A program made the position numbers and the translations under genes. 64,000 nt of DNA from Alteromonas lipotrueae (lineage in GTDB: Bacteria; Pseudomonadota; Gammaproteobacteria; Enterobacterales; Alteromonadaceae), in NCBI RefSeq assembly GCF_019249215.1, contig NZ_JAESDI010000007.1:1-64000 (forward strand). The letters run 5' to 3'. Positions 13,164 through 22,439 of this stretch are shown here, piece by piece; within the stretch, counting starts at the first letter, position 1; every line of letters starts with the position of its first letter. The notes under the pieces were generated by a model. That model saw only the letters and a program-made list of their open reading frames with translations, did not search any database and was not told the DNA's origin.

Positions 13164-13465
13164 TGAGTTCACCTCTTTGTATCTGACTTTGTATACAGTT
13201 ACCTGTTTACGCCATCAGGGTTCACAGATTGATATCAACATAATTGATGATACCGCTCTACGGTGTTTGTTACCCCAGAGAGTCTGAGTCAAACCACCGT
13301 CTGCGCAGGTTGTTCTATTAAGCGATATGTTTAATGTGAAAGTTCTCTTACCTCAATCACCACATCGCACCTGCGGTCTTGGACGGGAGTTGCCAATCAG
13401 CACTGCTGTATTGACGACTCCAACCCATTACCTTTACAGAGAAGCCGAGTTGCCTCGGCAGGCTA
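13164..13465 (-). promoter_or_regulatory. rplJ leader (probable L10-L12 autoregulatory leader)
   Basis: This 302-base gap between rplA and rplJ has the place and size of the gammaproteobacterial L10 leader, where L10-(L12) binds the mRNA and represses translation. A perfect 6-bp stem capped by a GCAA loop (13444-13459) directly follows the rplA stop. The assignment rests on position; I did not fold the whole leader. Confidence 0.55.
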
Positions 13466-14161
13466 TTAAAGACCTACTGAAGCTTTATCTAGAGATACGC
13501 CAGCGCCCATAGTGGTGCTTAGGCTGATCTTCTGGATATAAGTACCTTTAGCAGAAGAAGGCTTAGCTTTCTTCAATGCTTCTAGTAATGCTTCAAGGTT
13601 CTCTTGAATTTGGTTTGTTTCGAACGCAATCTTACCAATGCTAGCATGGATGATACCGTTCTTATCGTTACGGTAGCGAACCTGACCAGCTTTAGCGTTC
13701 TTAACAGCAGTAGCAACGTCTGGCGTTACTGTACCCGTTTTAGGGTTAGGCATTAGGCCACGTGGACCTAAGATTTGACCTAGTTGACCAACAACACGCA
13801 TAGCGTCTGGGCTGGCAACAACAACGTCAAAGTTCATTTCGCCTTTCTTCACTTGCTCAGCAAGGTCTTCCATACCAACGATGTCAGCACCAGCTTCTTT
13901 AGCGGCTTCAGCGTTAGCACCTTGAGTAAATACTGCAACGCGAACGTCTTTACCAGTACCGTTAGGTAGTACAGTAGCACCACGAACGTTTTGGTCAGAT
14001 TTCTTAGCGTCGATACCAAGGTTTACTGCAACGTCAATGCTTTCAGCGAATTTAGCTGTCGCTAATTCTTTAAGCAAAGCAACTGCTTCGTTGATTTCGT
14101 ATTCTTTAGTCGCGTCTGTTTTTTCGCGGATAATGCGAGCGCGTTTAGATAATTTAGCCAT
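13466..14161 (-). CDS. rplA: 50S ribosomal protein L1
   Basis: L1 forms the mobile stalk at the E site and represses its own operon by binding the rplK leader. The 231-residue protein has the conserved segment [17 protein letters not shown]. It lies 4 bases after rplK. Confidence 0.98.
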   Translation of the reverse strand: MAKLSKRARIIREKTDATKEYEINEAVALLKELATAKFAESIDVAVNLGIDAKKSDQNVRGATVLPNGTGKDVRVAVFTQGANAEAAKEAGADIVGMEDLAEQVKKGEMNFDVVVASPDAMRVVGQLGQILGPRGLMPNPKTGTVTPDVATAVKNAKAGQVRYRNDKNGIIHASIGKIAFETNQIQENLEALLEALKKAKPSSAKGTYIQKISLSTTMGAGVSLDKASVGL

Positions 14162-14165
14162 TCGA

Positions 14166-14594
14166 TTAGTCCTCTACGTTCAAGCCCATTGAGCGAGCAG
14201 AACCCGCGATAGTGCGAACCGCTGCATCTAGGTCAGCTGCAGTTAAGTCTGGTTCTTTAGTTTTGGCGATTTCTTCCAACTGAGCGCGAGTAACAGTACC
14301 CACTTTTTCAGTGTTAGGACGGCCAGAACCGCTCTTGATGCCCGCTGCTTTCTTAAGCAGGTAAGACGCAGGAGGAGTCTTAGTTTCGAATGTGAAAGAA
14401 CGATCTTCATAAACCGTAATTTCTACAGGTACCGGAGCACCTTTCTCAAGGCTATCTGTTTTTGCGTTAAACGCTTTACAGAATTCCATGATGTTCACAC
14501 CGTGTTGACCTAGTGCAGGACCAACTGGTGGACTTGGGTTAGCAGCGCCTGCTGCAACCTGAAGCTTAATAATACCGCTTACTTTTTTAGCCAT
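14166..14594 (-). CDS. rplK: 50S ribosomal protein L11
   Basis: L11 binds the GTPase-associated centre of 23S rRNA and is needed for RelA activation. The 142-residue protein begins [20 protein letters not shown] and has the proline-rich [19 protein letters not shown] segment, both diagnostic. It is the first gene of its own transcription unit, downstream of a near-consensus promoter at 14685-14713. Confidence 0.98.
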   Translation of the reverse strand: MAKKVSGIIKLQVAAGAANPSPPVGPALGQHGVNIMEFCKAFNAKTDSLEKGAPVPVEITVYEDRSFTFETKTPPASYLLKKAAGIKSGSGRPNTEKVGTVTRAQLEEIAKTKEPDLTAADLDAAVRTIAGSARSMGLNVED

Positions 14595-14684
14595 TTTAAA
14601 TGCTCTCTTGTTTGGGTATAGCGCCTTGCAAGTACAGAGATTACCTGCTCAATCGGCTTCCCGTTTCCGTTTAAAAGGGCGCGC

Positions 14685-14713
14685 ATTATATAAGGTGTTC
14701 AAATGGTATGCAA
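14685..14713 (-). promoter_or_regulatory. Sigma-70 promoter of rplK
   Basis: On the minus strand -35 TTGCAT (14708-14713) and a perfect -10 TATAAT (14685-14690) are 17 bases apart, followed by a GC-rich GCGCGCCC discriminator typical of promoters under ppGpp control. It fits the nusG terminator upstream, which separates rplK from secE-nusG. Confidence 0.8.
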
Positions 14714-14818
14714 GCATAAATGTGACTAAAAAACGTTCTCATGGCCAGTTTTATTAAATATTCAGGGTTGTCAAAATTAACGCGGCTTTGTGTAAGTTGC
14801 ACTAAGCCTTAATTTTAG

Positions 14819-15004
14819 CAAAGAAGAAGTGTTTGGAGCGTTGTGGGGAAATGCGCTGGAACAATTTCCGGAATGGTTGTAGGTGCAATCAGTCCAGTAA
14901 CAGGTTTTCGCTCACTTGCTACATCCGTTGGAGGGGGTGTGGCTTCAGGTGCAATTGTCAACGTACTTTCAGACGCCGAAGATGCAGCAACAACAGATGA
15001 ATAA
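14819..15004 (+). pseudogene. Glycine/alanine-rich bacteriocin-like peptide without a start (possible remnant)
   Basis: The plus frame open from 14819 to the TAA at 15004 reads VVGKCAGTISGMVVGAISPV, then TGFRSLATSVGGGVASGAIV, then NVLSDAEDAATTDE. This hydrophobic, GxxxG-rich sequence resembles the mature part of unmodified class II bacteriocins or microcins, but that is resemblance only. There is no ATG near the beginning; the first is internal (14873, leaving 43 residues), and no double-glycine leader precedes it. A stop (TAG, 14816-14818) closes the frame upstream. It may be a truncated gene or a chance frame. Confidence 0.35.
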
Positions 15005-15010
15005 AAAAAA

Positions 15011-15238
15011 ATGGAACATGCCACTAAATTTCTAGTCTGGATGATTTGCCTTATCATAGTCAACTTCATTTTAAAGCGCGCTTTAAATGTCGGATTTTGG
15101 GACTCTTTTAGTAGTAGCAAACAAATATCCAAAAACACGAGCCTAATTCTGCAATTTTTATTTTCATTTTTTTTTTGCTTTTTTAAGCGTGTTTTTGTGG
15201 GTGAATTAACCGTCTATTTTTTACAAAAAAAGAAGTAA
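15011..15238 (+). CDS. Hypothetical 75-aa hydrophobic protein
   Basis: The frame starts ATG at 15011, seven bases after the preceding open frame ends, and encodes MEHATKFLVWMICLIIVNFI followed by a basic stretch and a second Phe-rich hydrophobic segment (about 47-60). Two membrane segments are plausible. There is no clear ribosome binding site, and the T-rich composition of the second segment could make it a chance frame. Placed after a bacteriocin-like peptide it would be in the position of an immunity protein; that is inference. Confidence 0.3.
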   Translation: MEHATKFLVWMICLIIVNFILKRALNVGFWDSFSSSKQISKNTSLILQFLFSFFFCFFKRVFVGELTVYFLQKKK

Positions 15239-15284
15239 TGATGTTTCACCCATTACTATCTGAATCCCACAAAAGCTCCTCGCA

Positions 15285-15314
15285 CAAAAAAGCCCCTATT
15301 AAGGGGCTTTTTTT
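15285..15314. terminator. Bidirectional intrinsic terminator after nusG
   Basis: The stem AGCCCCT / AGGGGCT (15291-15297 with 15302-15308) has a 4-nt loop, A-tract on one side and T7 on the other, so it works on both strands. It ends the secE-nusG transcript and would also stop plus-strand transcription coming from the 14.8-15.2 kb frames. Confidence 0.88.
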
Positions 15315-15340
15315 ATGAATTTGGAGGTAGATAAAAAGAC

Positions 15341-15889
15341 CTAGCCTTTCTCTACCTGTCCGAATTCTAGATCTACCGGTGTAGAACGACCGAAGATAAG
15401 TACCGACACTTTTACGCGGCTCTTTTCGTAGTCTACTTCTTCTACCACACCGTTGAAGTCTGCAAATGGACCGTCTGTAACGCGAACCACTTCGCCTGGC
15501 TCGAACAATGTCTTCGGCTTAGGCTTATCAACTGACTCTTCAAGACGGTTAAGAATGGCGTCTGCTTCTTTTTGGGTAATTGGCATTGGGCGGTCAGAAG
15601 TACCACCGATGAAACCAAGTACACGAGGAACGCTTTTCACTAAGTGCCAAGATTCTTCGTTCATTGCCATTTCTACCAATACGTAACCTGGGTAGAACTT
15701 ACGCTCAGATTTACGCTTTTGGCCAGCACGCATTTCAACAACTTCTTCAGTCGGAACTAGAATCTGACCGAAGTGCTCTTCCATACCGTGCATCTTGATA
15801 TATTCAAGTAGCGTTTTTTGAACGCGACCTTCGTACTGAGAATATGCTTGTACTACGTACCATCTTTTTTTAATTTCTTCTTCAGACAT
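15341..15889 (-). CDS. nusG: Transcription termination/antitermination factor NusG
   Basis: NusG binds the beta' clamp and links RNA polymerase to Rho or the ribosome. The 182-residue protein begins [20 protein letters not shown], the typical NGN domain, and its C-terminal KOW domain has [20 protein letters not shown]. It lies 3 bases after secE. Confidence 0.98.
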   Translation of the reverse strand: MSEEEIKKRWYVVQAYSQYEGRVQKTLLEYIKMHGMEEHFGQILVPTEEVVEMRAGQKRKSERKFYPGYVLVEMAMNEESWHLVKSVPRVLGFIGGTSDRPMPITQKEADAILNRLEESVDKPKPKTLFEPGEVVRVTDGPFADFNGVVEEVDYEKSRVKVSVLIFGRSTPVDLEFGQVEKG

Positions 15890-15892
15890 ACG

Positions 15893-16270
15893 TTATGCTC
15901 CTATTCCAGTAATGTATCCAACAACACGAACGATAATGCCGTCTAATCCCCAAAGGATTAATGCCATTACCAACGTAGCCGCTAGTACGATGATAGTAGT
16001 TTGGTTTGCTTCTTGACGGGTCGGCCATACTACTTTGCGAACTTCAGTGCGCGACTCTTTAGCAAAGCTAAGGAAAGTGCTGCCTTTCACCGTTGATGCT
16101 GCGATGAAGCCAGCAATAACCACTACCACTACTGCGGTAACTGCACGGTATAATACTGAAATTTCACCGAACACTGTGTTGGCCGTAACCAATCCAGCAA
16201 GTAGGGCAAATACCACTACCCATTTAAACATGTCCAATGCATTGGACTGATTTTCCGTCTTTTCGCTCAT
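15893..16270 (-). CDS. secE: Preprotein translocase subunit SecE
   Basis: SecE is the clamp subunit of the SecYEG channel in the inner membrane. The 125-residue protein has three predicted membrane helices (about 14-32, 37-58, 92-115) and the conserved amphipathic helix ending EVRKVVWPTRQEANQTTIIV. It follows tRNA-Trp and precedes nusG. Confidence 0.97.
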   Translation of the reverse strand: MSEKTENQSNALDMFKWVVVFALLAGLVTANTVFGEISVLYRAVTAVVVVVIAGFIAASTVKGSTFLSFAKESRTEVRKVVWPTRQEANQTTIIVLAATLVMALILWGLDGIIVRVVGYITGIGA

Positions 16271-16328
16271 GTCACGATCCTAGCACTACAGCGTCGTTTT
16301 GCTCGCGCTAATACGCGAACTTGTAATT

Positions 16329-16405
16329 TGGCAGGGGTGGAGGGACTCGAACCCCCAACCATCGGTTTTGGAGACCGCTGTTCTACCAATTCGAACTACA
16401 CCCCT
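16329..16405 (-). tRNA. tRNA-Trp (anticodon CCA)
   Basis: The minus strand folds into a full cloverleaf of 77 nt with an encoded 3' CCA. The acceptor stem AGGGGTG pairs with CACCCCT, the anticodon loop contains CTCCAAA with anticodon CCA, and the T arm contains GGTTCGAGTC. It is 58 bases upstream of secE, probably in the same transcript. Confidence 0.97.
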
Positions 16406-16499
16406 GTGGTGTTTAACTCACAAATTTTACTTACACTACCCTTGGGAATTCAGCGTCATTTCAATGGAAAGTGCGGTATCGCAAGGGAGGGAGGCGTAT

Positions 16500-16527
16500 T
16501 ATACTCAAGATAACAAGCGGCACAAGG
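16500..16527 (-). promoter_or_regulatory. Sigma-70 promoter of tRNA-Trp-secE-nusG
   Basis: On the minus strand -35 TTGTGC (16522-16527) and a perfect -10 TATAAT (16500-16505) are 16 bases apart, about 95 bases ahead of the tRNA. No other good promoter is visible in 16406-16615. Confidence 0.6.
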
Positions 16528-16615
16528 TTTTTGTTAACCATGTTGGTGGTAATTCCCTCAGTGCAAGTTGTTCTGCAACTTACTGTGCCGTTTAACTCGT
16601 TATCTCAGTGAAAAA

Positions 16616-18457
16616 CTATTCCACGCCAATAAAGCCGCCTGTTTGATGTGCCCATAACTTGGCATAAATACCATTATGCGCAATTAATTCGGCATGTGTA
16701 CCCTGCTCTACTATCTGCCCTTTTTCTAACACTAATAATCGGTCCATTTGCGCAATCGTTGAAAGCCTATGCGCGATAGCCAATACGGTTTTACCTTCCA
16801 TCACTTTATCTAGGCTTGCTTGAATAGCGGCTTCAGCTTCTGAGTCTAAGGCAGAAGTGGCTTCATCTAAGATTAGTACAGGTGCGTCTTTCAATAGCAC
16901 GCGAGCAATCGCAATACGTTGTCGTTGCCCGCCCGATAGCTTCACGCCACGCTCCCCAACATGGGCGTCGTAGCCTGTTCTTCCTTGGCTGTCAGTGAGC
17001 GTAAGAATAAACTCATGAGCTTCTGATAGCTTGGCGGCGTTTATCATTTCTTCTTCGCTGGCATTGGTGCGCCCATAAAGAATGTTGTCACGTACTGACC
17101 TGTGCATAAGCGACGTATCTTGCGTCACCATGCTAATTTTAGCCCGCAAGGTTTCTTGGCCAACTTGGGTTATATCTTGCCCATCAATAACAATGCGCCC
17201 CGATTGGGTATCGTAAAATCGCATCAGCAAATTAACTAACGTGGACTTGCCTGAGCCTGAGCGCCCTACCAAGCCCACTTTCTCACCCGGGTGAATGGCA
17301 AGCTCTAGATTAGAAAATACATCGATGGGTTGGTTATCTGCACCTGCGTAGTTAAAGTCCACATTATCGAACTTAATACCACCGCCCTGCACACTAAGCG
17401 CCGTGGCTTTAGGATTATCTTTCACTGCAATAGGTTGGGCTAGGGTATTCATACCATCTTGCACCGTGCCTAGATTTTCAAACAGGCCCGATACTTCCCA
17501 CATGATCCAATGCGACATACCATTTAGGCGAAGAGACAAACTAATCGCAATGGCAATATCCCCAGGGGTAGCCAAGTTTTCCATCCACAAATACACAGAC
17601 AGTGCGCCAATGGTAAATACCAATATGGCATTCGACATTTCTACACAAAACTCTAATACCGTTACCAAACGCATTTGTGGATACACCGTTTTTAAAAAGC
17701 CATCCATGCTTTCTCTGGCGTAGTCAGCTTCGCGGCGGCTATGAGAAAATAACTTTACTGTCGTGATATTGGTGTAACTGTCAACAATTCGACCCGTCAT
17801 CATAGAGCGAGCATCGGCCTGTTTTTGTGACACTTCTTTAAGCTTGGGTACCAGCATGCGCAAGATGAACATGTACACAAAGAACCACACCACAAGCGGC
17901 ACCGCTAAGCGCCAATCGGTACTGAACACCAGTACCACCATAGAAATAAAGTAAACGCTAATGTATACCAGTAAATCGAGGACTTTGGTTACGGTTTCAC
18001 GTACCGATAGCGCGGTTTGCATGACTTTAGTGGCCACGCGACCCGCAAACTCATCGTGAAAAAAAGTTAAGCTTTGGCCTAATAAATAGCGGTGGGCTTG
18101 CCAGCGAATACGCATCGGGAAATTTCCCATAAGCGATTGGCGTGAAAACAGTGAGCGTAACAGGATAAAGCCTGGAATCAGCACCAGCACGGTAACCGCC
18201 ATGCCAATTAAGGTCCATTTTTGCTCGGCTAAAAAAGTTTCTCGATTTTGTTCTGAAAACCAATCTACCAATTGGCCCAAGAAACCGAACAGCGCGACTT
18301 CAAGTACCGCAACAATGGCACTTAAAATAGAGACGGTTGCGATAACGCCCCACATTCCTTGGGTGTAGTACTTACAAAAGGCAACAATACCTGTTGGAGG
18401 TTGCCCTGGTGGGGCTTTAGGGAAAGGCTGTGTTAATCGTTCAAAAAATGAAAACAT
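16616..18457 (-). CDS. ABC exporter, fused permease and ATPase (MsbA/multidrug type)
   Basis: This 613-residue half-transporter has an N-terminal transmembrane domain with about six helices (first near 34-60, last pair near 268-310) and a C-terminal ATPase. The ATPase has Walker A GRSGSGKS (398-405), signature LSGGQ (507-511), Walker B VLILDE (527-532) and an H-loop in AIAHRLS. It would form a homodimer exporting a lipid, drug or peptide. Residues in the N-terminal part do not tell the substrate. It is a single-gene unit between tRNA-Trp/secE and the RraA-like gene. Confidence 0.9.
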   Translation of the reverse strand: MFSFFERLTQPFPKAPPGQPPTGIVAFCKYYTQGMWGVIATVSILSAIVAVLEVALFGFLGQLVDWFSEQNRETFLAEQKWTLIGMAVTVLVLIPGFILLRSLFSRQSLMGNFPMRIRWQAHRYLLGQSLTFFHDEFAGRVATKVMQTALSVRETVTKVLDLLVYISVYFISMVVLVFSTDWRLAVPLVVWFFVYMFILRMLVPKLKEVSQKQADARSMMTGRIVDSYTNITTVKLFSHSRREADYARESMDGFLKTVYPQMRLVTVLEFCVEMSNAILVFTIGALSVYLWMENLATPGDIAIAISLSLRLNGMSHWIMWEVSGLFENLGTVQDGMNTLAQPIAVKDNPKATALSVQGGGIKFDNVDFNYAGADNQPIDVFSNLELAIHPGEKVGLVGRSGSGKSTLVNLLMRFYDTQSGRIVIDGQDITQVGQETLRAKISMVTQDTSLMHRSVRDNILYGRTNASEEEMINAAKLSEAHEFILTLTDSQGRTGYDAHVGERGVKLSGGQRQRIAIARVLLKDAPVLILDEATSALDSEAEAAIQASLDKVMEGKTVLAIAHRLSTIAQMDRLLVLEKGQIVEQGTHAELIAHNGIYAKLWAHQTGGFIGVE

Positions 18458-18545
18458 GCAACATAACTCGTGTCGTTCTACATCAACTGCGTTTAATTAC
18501 ATCATTCTACACGATATGTTCAATGCTCGGGTTTAAAACATCGGC

Positions 18546-19160
18546 TTACTCCTCTTTGTAGCCTAAGTTTGTCAGAATGCTCTCTACCTTTGCACTATGC
18601 TGCGCTTGCCACTGCTCAAGTGTCATGGCTGCATCTTTCTCACCACGGGCAAAGGCTATATCAAAAGCTTCTTGTGCTTGCGCTTGTGGAATTACCGCAA
18701 TACCCTCTTCGTCAGCCACAATAATGTCACCGGCATTCACTGTCACGCCACCACATTGAATGGGCTGATTAAGGGGCGATGTACACTTTTTAGCACCTGG
18801 CTTAGGCACTACACCACGGGCAAAGACAGGGAATTGATTTTCTCTAGTTTCTGCTAAGTCTCTAATAACACCGTCGATAACAAACCCTTTAATGCCTCTA
18901 GACTGCGCAATTGCACACACGTTACCGCCCGCCACCGCGAATTTATCATCAGCTTCAACCACGATGATATCGCCGGCGTTAGCGCGATAAATGGCCGCGT
19001 GAAGCATAAGGTGATCTCCTGCCTCACATTTCACTGTAAACGCAGGGCCAGCAATACGTGGTATAGGCTGCCATAACGGCTTAATTCTATAATCCATAAA
19101 CTGCTCCCGTGGCAATGCATCGGCGTACTCGCAAGGTGACACGGTATCGAATTGAATCAT
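18546..19160 (-). CDS. RraA-like family protein (putative HMG/CHA aldolase fold)
   Basis: The 204-residue protein belongs to the RraA/demethylmenaquinone-methyltransferase-like superfamily. It has the metal-site pattern GGNVCAIAQSRGIKGFVIDG followed by VIRD. Members are either regulators of RNase E or divalent-metal 4-hydroxy-4-methyl-2-oxoglutarate / oxaloacetate lyases; the G-x20-RD residues needed for lyase activity are kept. It is longer than E. coli RraA (161 residues), so the lyase-like group is more likely. It is divergent from the M13 peptidase gene. Confidence 0.8.
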   Translation of the reverse strand: MIQFDTVSPCEYADALPREQFMDYRIKPLWQPIPRIAGPAFTVKCEAGDHLMLHAAIYRANAGDIIVVEADDKFAVAGGNVCAIAQSRGIKGFVIDGVIRDLAETRENQFPVFARGVVPKPGAKKCTSPLNQPIQCGGVTVNAGDIIVADEEGIAVIPQAQAQEAFDIAFARGEKDAAMTLEQWQAQHSAKVESILTNLGYKEE

Positions 19161-19445
19161 GTAAATTCCTTCAGCGTTAAATGGAGTGTAAAGGTGGATT
19201 TGCCTGCCCTATGTGGTCAATATATCGAAATTACACACAGAAGTTGTTACAAGCTATGTATTTTCACTATAAGTGCTTTTTCTAATGGAAGGGGCGTGAT
19301 AAATATTAACGTAAGAGAATACTGTCTTTCATGTCTTATTCGATAGGCCATGGGTCAGTATTCAGCCAACGAGATATGAACTTAACGACATAAATTAATA
19401 ACGACTTGGTTCACACACAAGCTTATAAAATAGGAATAACAATCC

Positions 19446-21506
19446 ATGTTGAAAAGCGTAGTTAGCTTAAGTGTTGCATTAGCACTAACCGCATGTAGTC
19501 CGCAAAACACACAACCAGAAAGCCAAGCGCCAACCGCTGTATCGCAACAGCAAGAGTTGAAGTCAGGCGTGAACAAAGAAAACATGGATTTAACGGCCGA
19601 TCCAGGCAACGACTTTTTCCAATACGTGAATGGCACGTGGGTGGATAACCTTGAGATCCCAGCCGACAAATCAAGTTATGGCGCTTTCACGATTTTGCGT
19701 GATGAATCTCAAGACCATGTGATGAAAATTATTAAAAGCTCTGCCGAAGGCGACTTCGCAGATGGTACCGATGAGCAAAAAGTGGGCGACTTCTACCGTG
19801 CTTACATGGACACGGATACGCTTAATGAGTTGGGTATAAGTCCAATTAATGCCGACATTGAAAAAATTGAAGATATCACTAATTACGATGAATTAGCTGC
19901 ATACTTTGCCTATGCCATCCGGTACGGCTATGTGACCCCTTTCAACGTTGGTCAAAATGCAGATTTCAAATCGCCAGAATCTTATATGATTTATACATGG
20001 CAGTCTGGCCTTGGCCTGCCTGAGCGCGATTACTATTTTAAAGACGACACCAAATCACAAGAAATCCGCGATGCCTACGTTAAACATATTGAAACCATGT
20101 TTACCCTCGCTGAATTTGATGCGCCATCAGATAACGCACAAATGTTGTTTGATATGGAAAGCCGTATTGCTGAGCTTCATATGAAGAAAGAGGAAGTACG
20201 TAATTGGGCGGCTAACTACAACAAAGTGCCTGTGTCAGAACTAAGCACTCTTATGCCTAACTTCCCGTGGTCATTATTTCTTAAAAAAATGGAATTAGAC
20301 GATGTAGACAGTATTGTATTTCTTCAAACTGATTTCATGAAGCAAATGGATACTTTCATTACTGAAACCTCATTGGAAGATTGGAAGGTATTCTTAAAAT
20401 GGGGCTTACTTAATGCCTCAGCCAGCCGTTTGAGTGAAGATTTCGACACCGCTAATTTCAATTTTTACAGCAAGACATTACGCGGAGTTGAAGAGCCTGA
20501 GCCACGCTGGCGCAGAGCTGTTAGCCTTTCTAATGCCCATGTAGGTGAAGTTATCGGTAAAGTTTACGTGAAACAATACTTCCCGCCTGAAGCAAAAGAG
20601 CGCATGACCGAGATGGTGAGCAATCTTTTACTGGCATATAAAGACAGTATTGAAAAACTAGATTGGATGACAGACGAAACGCGTGAGCAGGCGTTAGACA
20701 AACTATCTAAATTTACCGTGAAGATTGGTTACCCCGATACGTGGAAAGACTATTCTCAGCTGGTCGTTAAAGGCAGTGATTTATTTGGTAACTTAAAGCG
20801 CTCGGCTGATGTTGCCTACGAAGAAATGCTCAAGAAACAAGGCGGCCCAGTATGGAAGCATGAGTGGGGTATGACGCCTCAAACCGTTAATGCTTACTAC
20901 AACCCAACGGCGAATGAAATTGTTTTCCCAGCAGCCATACTTCAGCCGCCATTTTTCGATATGAATGCAGAAGACGCGGTAAACTACGGTGGTATTGGTG
21001 CCGTTATCGGACATGAAATTGGTCATGGTTTTGATGATTCAGGTTCGACGTTTGATGGCGATGGCGCGTTACGAAACTGGTGGACTGATACAGACCGACA
21101 AGAATTTGAAGCGAGAACGGCGAAACTTGTCGAGCAATTCAACGAATTCGAAGCCCTGCCAGAACTCTTCGTTAACGGTGAATACACCCTTGGGGAAAAC
21201 ATTGGCGACTTGGGCGGTATTAGTATTGCGCTTAAAGCCTATCACTTAACCTTAGAGGGTGAAGAAGCCCCTGTTATTGACGGTTACACTGGCGATCAGC
21301 GCGTATTTATTGGTTACGGCCAAGTATGGGCAAGCAAGTATCGTGATGAAGCCTTACGCAACCAAATTCAAACCGACACCCACTCACCAACAAAATTCCG
21401 TACTAACGGTGCATTGCGCAACGTTCCTGAATTTTACGAGGCGTTTGATGTTACCGAGGAAAATGATTTGTATTTACCGCCAGAAGAGCGCGTAAAAATT
21501 TGGTAA
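19446..21506 (+). CDS. M13-family zinc metallopeptidase, lipoprotein (PepO/neprilysin-like)
   Basis: The 686-residue protein has a lipoprotein signal with lipobox LTAC (Cys17), so it is expected in the cell envelope. The peptidase domain has NAYYNP (482-487), the zinc motif HEIGH (523-527) and the second zinc ligand site GENIGD (583-588); the C-terminus FRTNGALRNVPEFYEAFDV is typical of the family. It cleaves short peptides. The gene stands alone and ends in an intrinsic terminator. Confidence 0.95.
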   Translation: MLKSVVSLSVALALTACSPQNTQPESQAPTAVSQQQELKSGVNKENMDLTADPGNDFFQYVNGTWVDNLEIPADKSSYGAFTILRDESQDHVMKIIKSSAEGDFADGTDEQKVGDFYRAYMDTDTLNELGISPINADIEKIEDITNYDELAAYFAYAIRYGYVTPFNVGQNADFKSPESYMIYTWQSGLGLPERDYYFKDDTKSQEIRDAYVKHIETMFTLAEFDAPSDNAQMLFDMESRIAELHMKKEEVRNWAANYNKVPVSELSTLMPNFPWSLFLKKMELDDVDSIVFLQTDFMKQMDTFITETSLEDWKVFLKWGLLNASASRLSEDFDTANFNFYSKTLRGVEEPEPRWRRAVSLSNAHVGEVIGKVYVKQYFPPEAKERMTEMVSNLLLAYKDSIEKLDWMTDETREQALDKLSKFTVKIGYPDTWKDYSQLVVKGSDLFGNLKRSADVAYEEMLKKQGGPVWKHEWGMTPQTVNAYYNPTANEIVFPAAILQPPFFDMNAEDAVNYGGIGAVIGHEIGHGFDDSGSTFDGDGALRNWWTDTDRQEFEARTAKLVEQFNEFEALPELFVNGEYTLGENIGDLGGISIALKAYHLTLEGEEAPVIDGYTGDQRVFIGYGQVWASKYRDEALRNQIQTDTHSPTKFRTNGALRNVPEFYEAFDVTEENDLYLPPEERVKIW

Positions 21507-21533
21507 TAGGTATTGGATAGTGTTATTGAAGAG

Positions 21534-21561
21534 GCGGCAATTCATTCATTGTCGCTTTTTT
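21534..21561 (+). terminator. Intrinsic terminator after the M13 peptidase gene
   Basis: The 8-bp stem GCGGCAAT / ATTGTCGC (one G-T pair) with a 6-nt loop is followed by T6, starting 28 bases after the peptidase stop. Confidence 0.8.
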
Positions 21562-21679
21562 ATATCTGCATTGAATGTTTGAATCGTGCCTAAATCGTAC
21601 GAAAATCGATAGCATTGATTCGCTAGCCACGTTGGCCTGATAGCTGCAGATTTACTATGGTTTTTCGGAGCTTAATACT

Positions 21680-22375
21680 ATGAAGTTTGCCTCGCATTTA
21701 CGCCACTACTTGAACGGCGCAAACCTTTATCTTCTATTTTTAATAACAAGTTGCTTTTATCTCCTCACCCTCACGTTAGCTTCTTACCCTTTTCAGTTTT
21801 TGCCTAAGGTATTGCCTATTTGCATATTGCTCGTTACTAGCATAACGATGCTACAAGGTCGCTTTCGCCAGCTCATTTCATTGGCTATTATTGCCAGTGG
21901 ATGTGGCGATGTATTCCTAGCAATACAGCTTGAAAACGGGTTTATATTTGGGCTAATTAGCTTTTTAGTTGCCCACATTATTTACATCGTGAGTTTTTGC
22001 ACGCAGGGGACTATGAGCTTGTCGACTATGAACAACTCGTTAAACCGATGGCGCTTAGTAGGCGTGCTCGGGGTTATTGTCTTTGCTCTCATTATTGGAC
22101 GCCATATATTGCCCAGTACTGGGCAGCTATTTGTACCTGTGTGCGTGTACTTAGCGGCTATATCTTTAATGGGGATCACTGCGCTAGTATTTAACATGAG
22201 TAACACCATCGTATTAGGCGCTTTTTGCTTTATTTGCTCTGACAGTATTCTGGCGCATTCCCTATTTAAAGAACCCTTTCCCTTATCTAGCTTCCTAGTA
22301 ATGACAACATACTACCTTGCACAATTTTTTATCGTGAAAGGGGCGGTTAGTTATCAAGGTTCGAGCGCTAGCTAG
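21680..22375 (+). CDS. YhhN/TMEM86-family integral membrane protein (lysoplasmalogenase-like)
   Basis: The 231-residue protein is almost entirely hydrophobic with about eight helices. The family pattern is visible: K..P near residue 39, SGCGDVFLA (about 74-82), F..AH..Y (about 98-104) and a late FICSDSILA. YhhN relatives include the animal lysoplasmalogenase TMEM86; enzymatic activity of this bacterial protein is inferred only. It runs convergently toward the ACT-domain gene. Confidence 0.8.
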   Translation: MKFASHLRHYLNGANLYLLFLITSCFYLLTLTLASYPFQFLPKVLPICILLVTSITMLQGRFRQLISLAIIASGCGDVFLAIQLENGFIFGLISFLVAHIIYIVSFCTQGTMSLSTMNNSLNRWRLVGVLGVIVFALIIGRHILPSTGQLFVPVCVYLAAISLMGITALVFNMSNTIVLGAFCFICSDSILAHSLFKEPFPLSSFLVMTTYYLAQFFIVKGAVSYQGSSAS

Positions 22376-22439
22376 CTTTTGTTCTGAATCTGACGGATTA
22401 AGGGTTTGCGCTTTAGGGGGAATGCGTGAGGCTTATGGC

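Larger units (their letters stand above)
14595..15340. other. Long nusG-rplK gap with plus-strand coding-like sequence
   Basis: The gap is 746 bases, against roughly 150-400 in many relatives. The rplK promoter occupies the left part and the nusG terminator the right end. Between them are two plus-strand open frames (14819-15004 and 15011-15238), antisense to the flanking genes, described separately. The minus-strand open frame at 14815-15138 looks like a shadow of the first. Confidence 0.7.

Noticed and set aside
13327..13512. 61-codon plus-strand frame in the rplJ leader
   Set aside because: Antisense to a conserved regulatory leader and overlapping the rplA end; no ribosome site.
14815..15138. 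Minus-strand open frame of 107 codons in the nusG-rplK gap
   Set aside because: Its Pro/Thr/Ser-rich translation mirrors the Gly/Ala-rich plus-strand frame. It has no ribosome site and overlaps the more protein-like frame.
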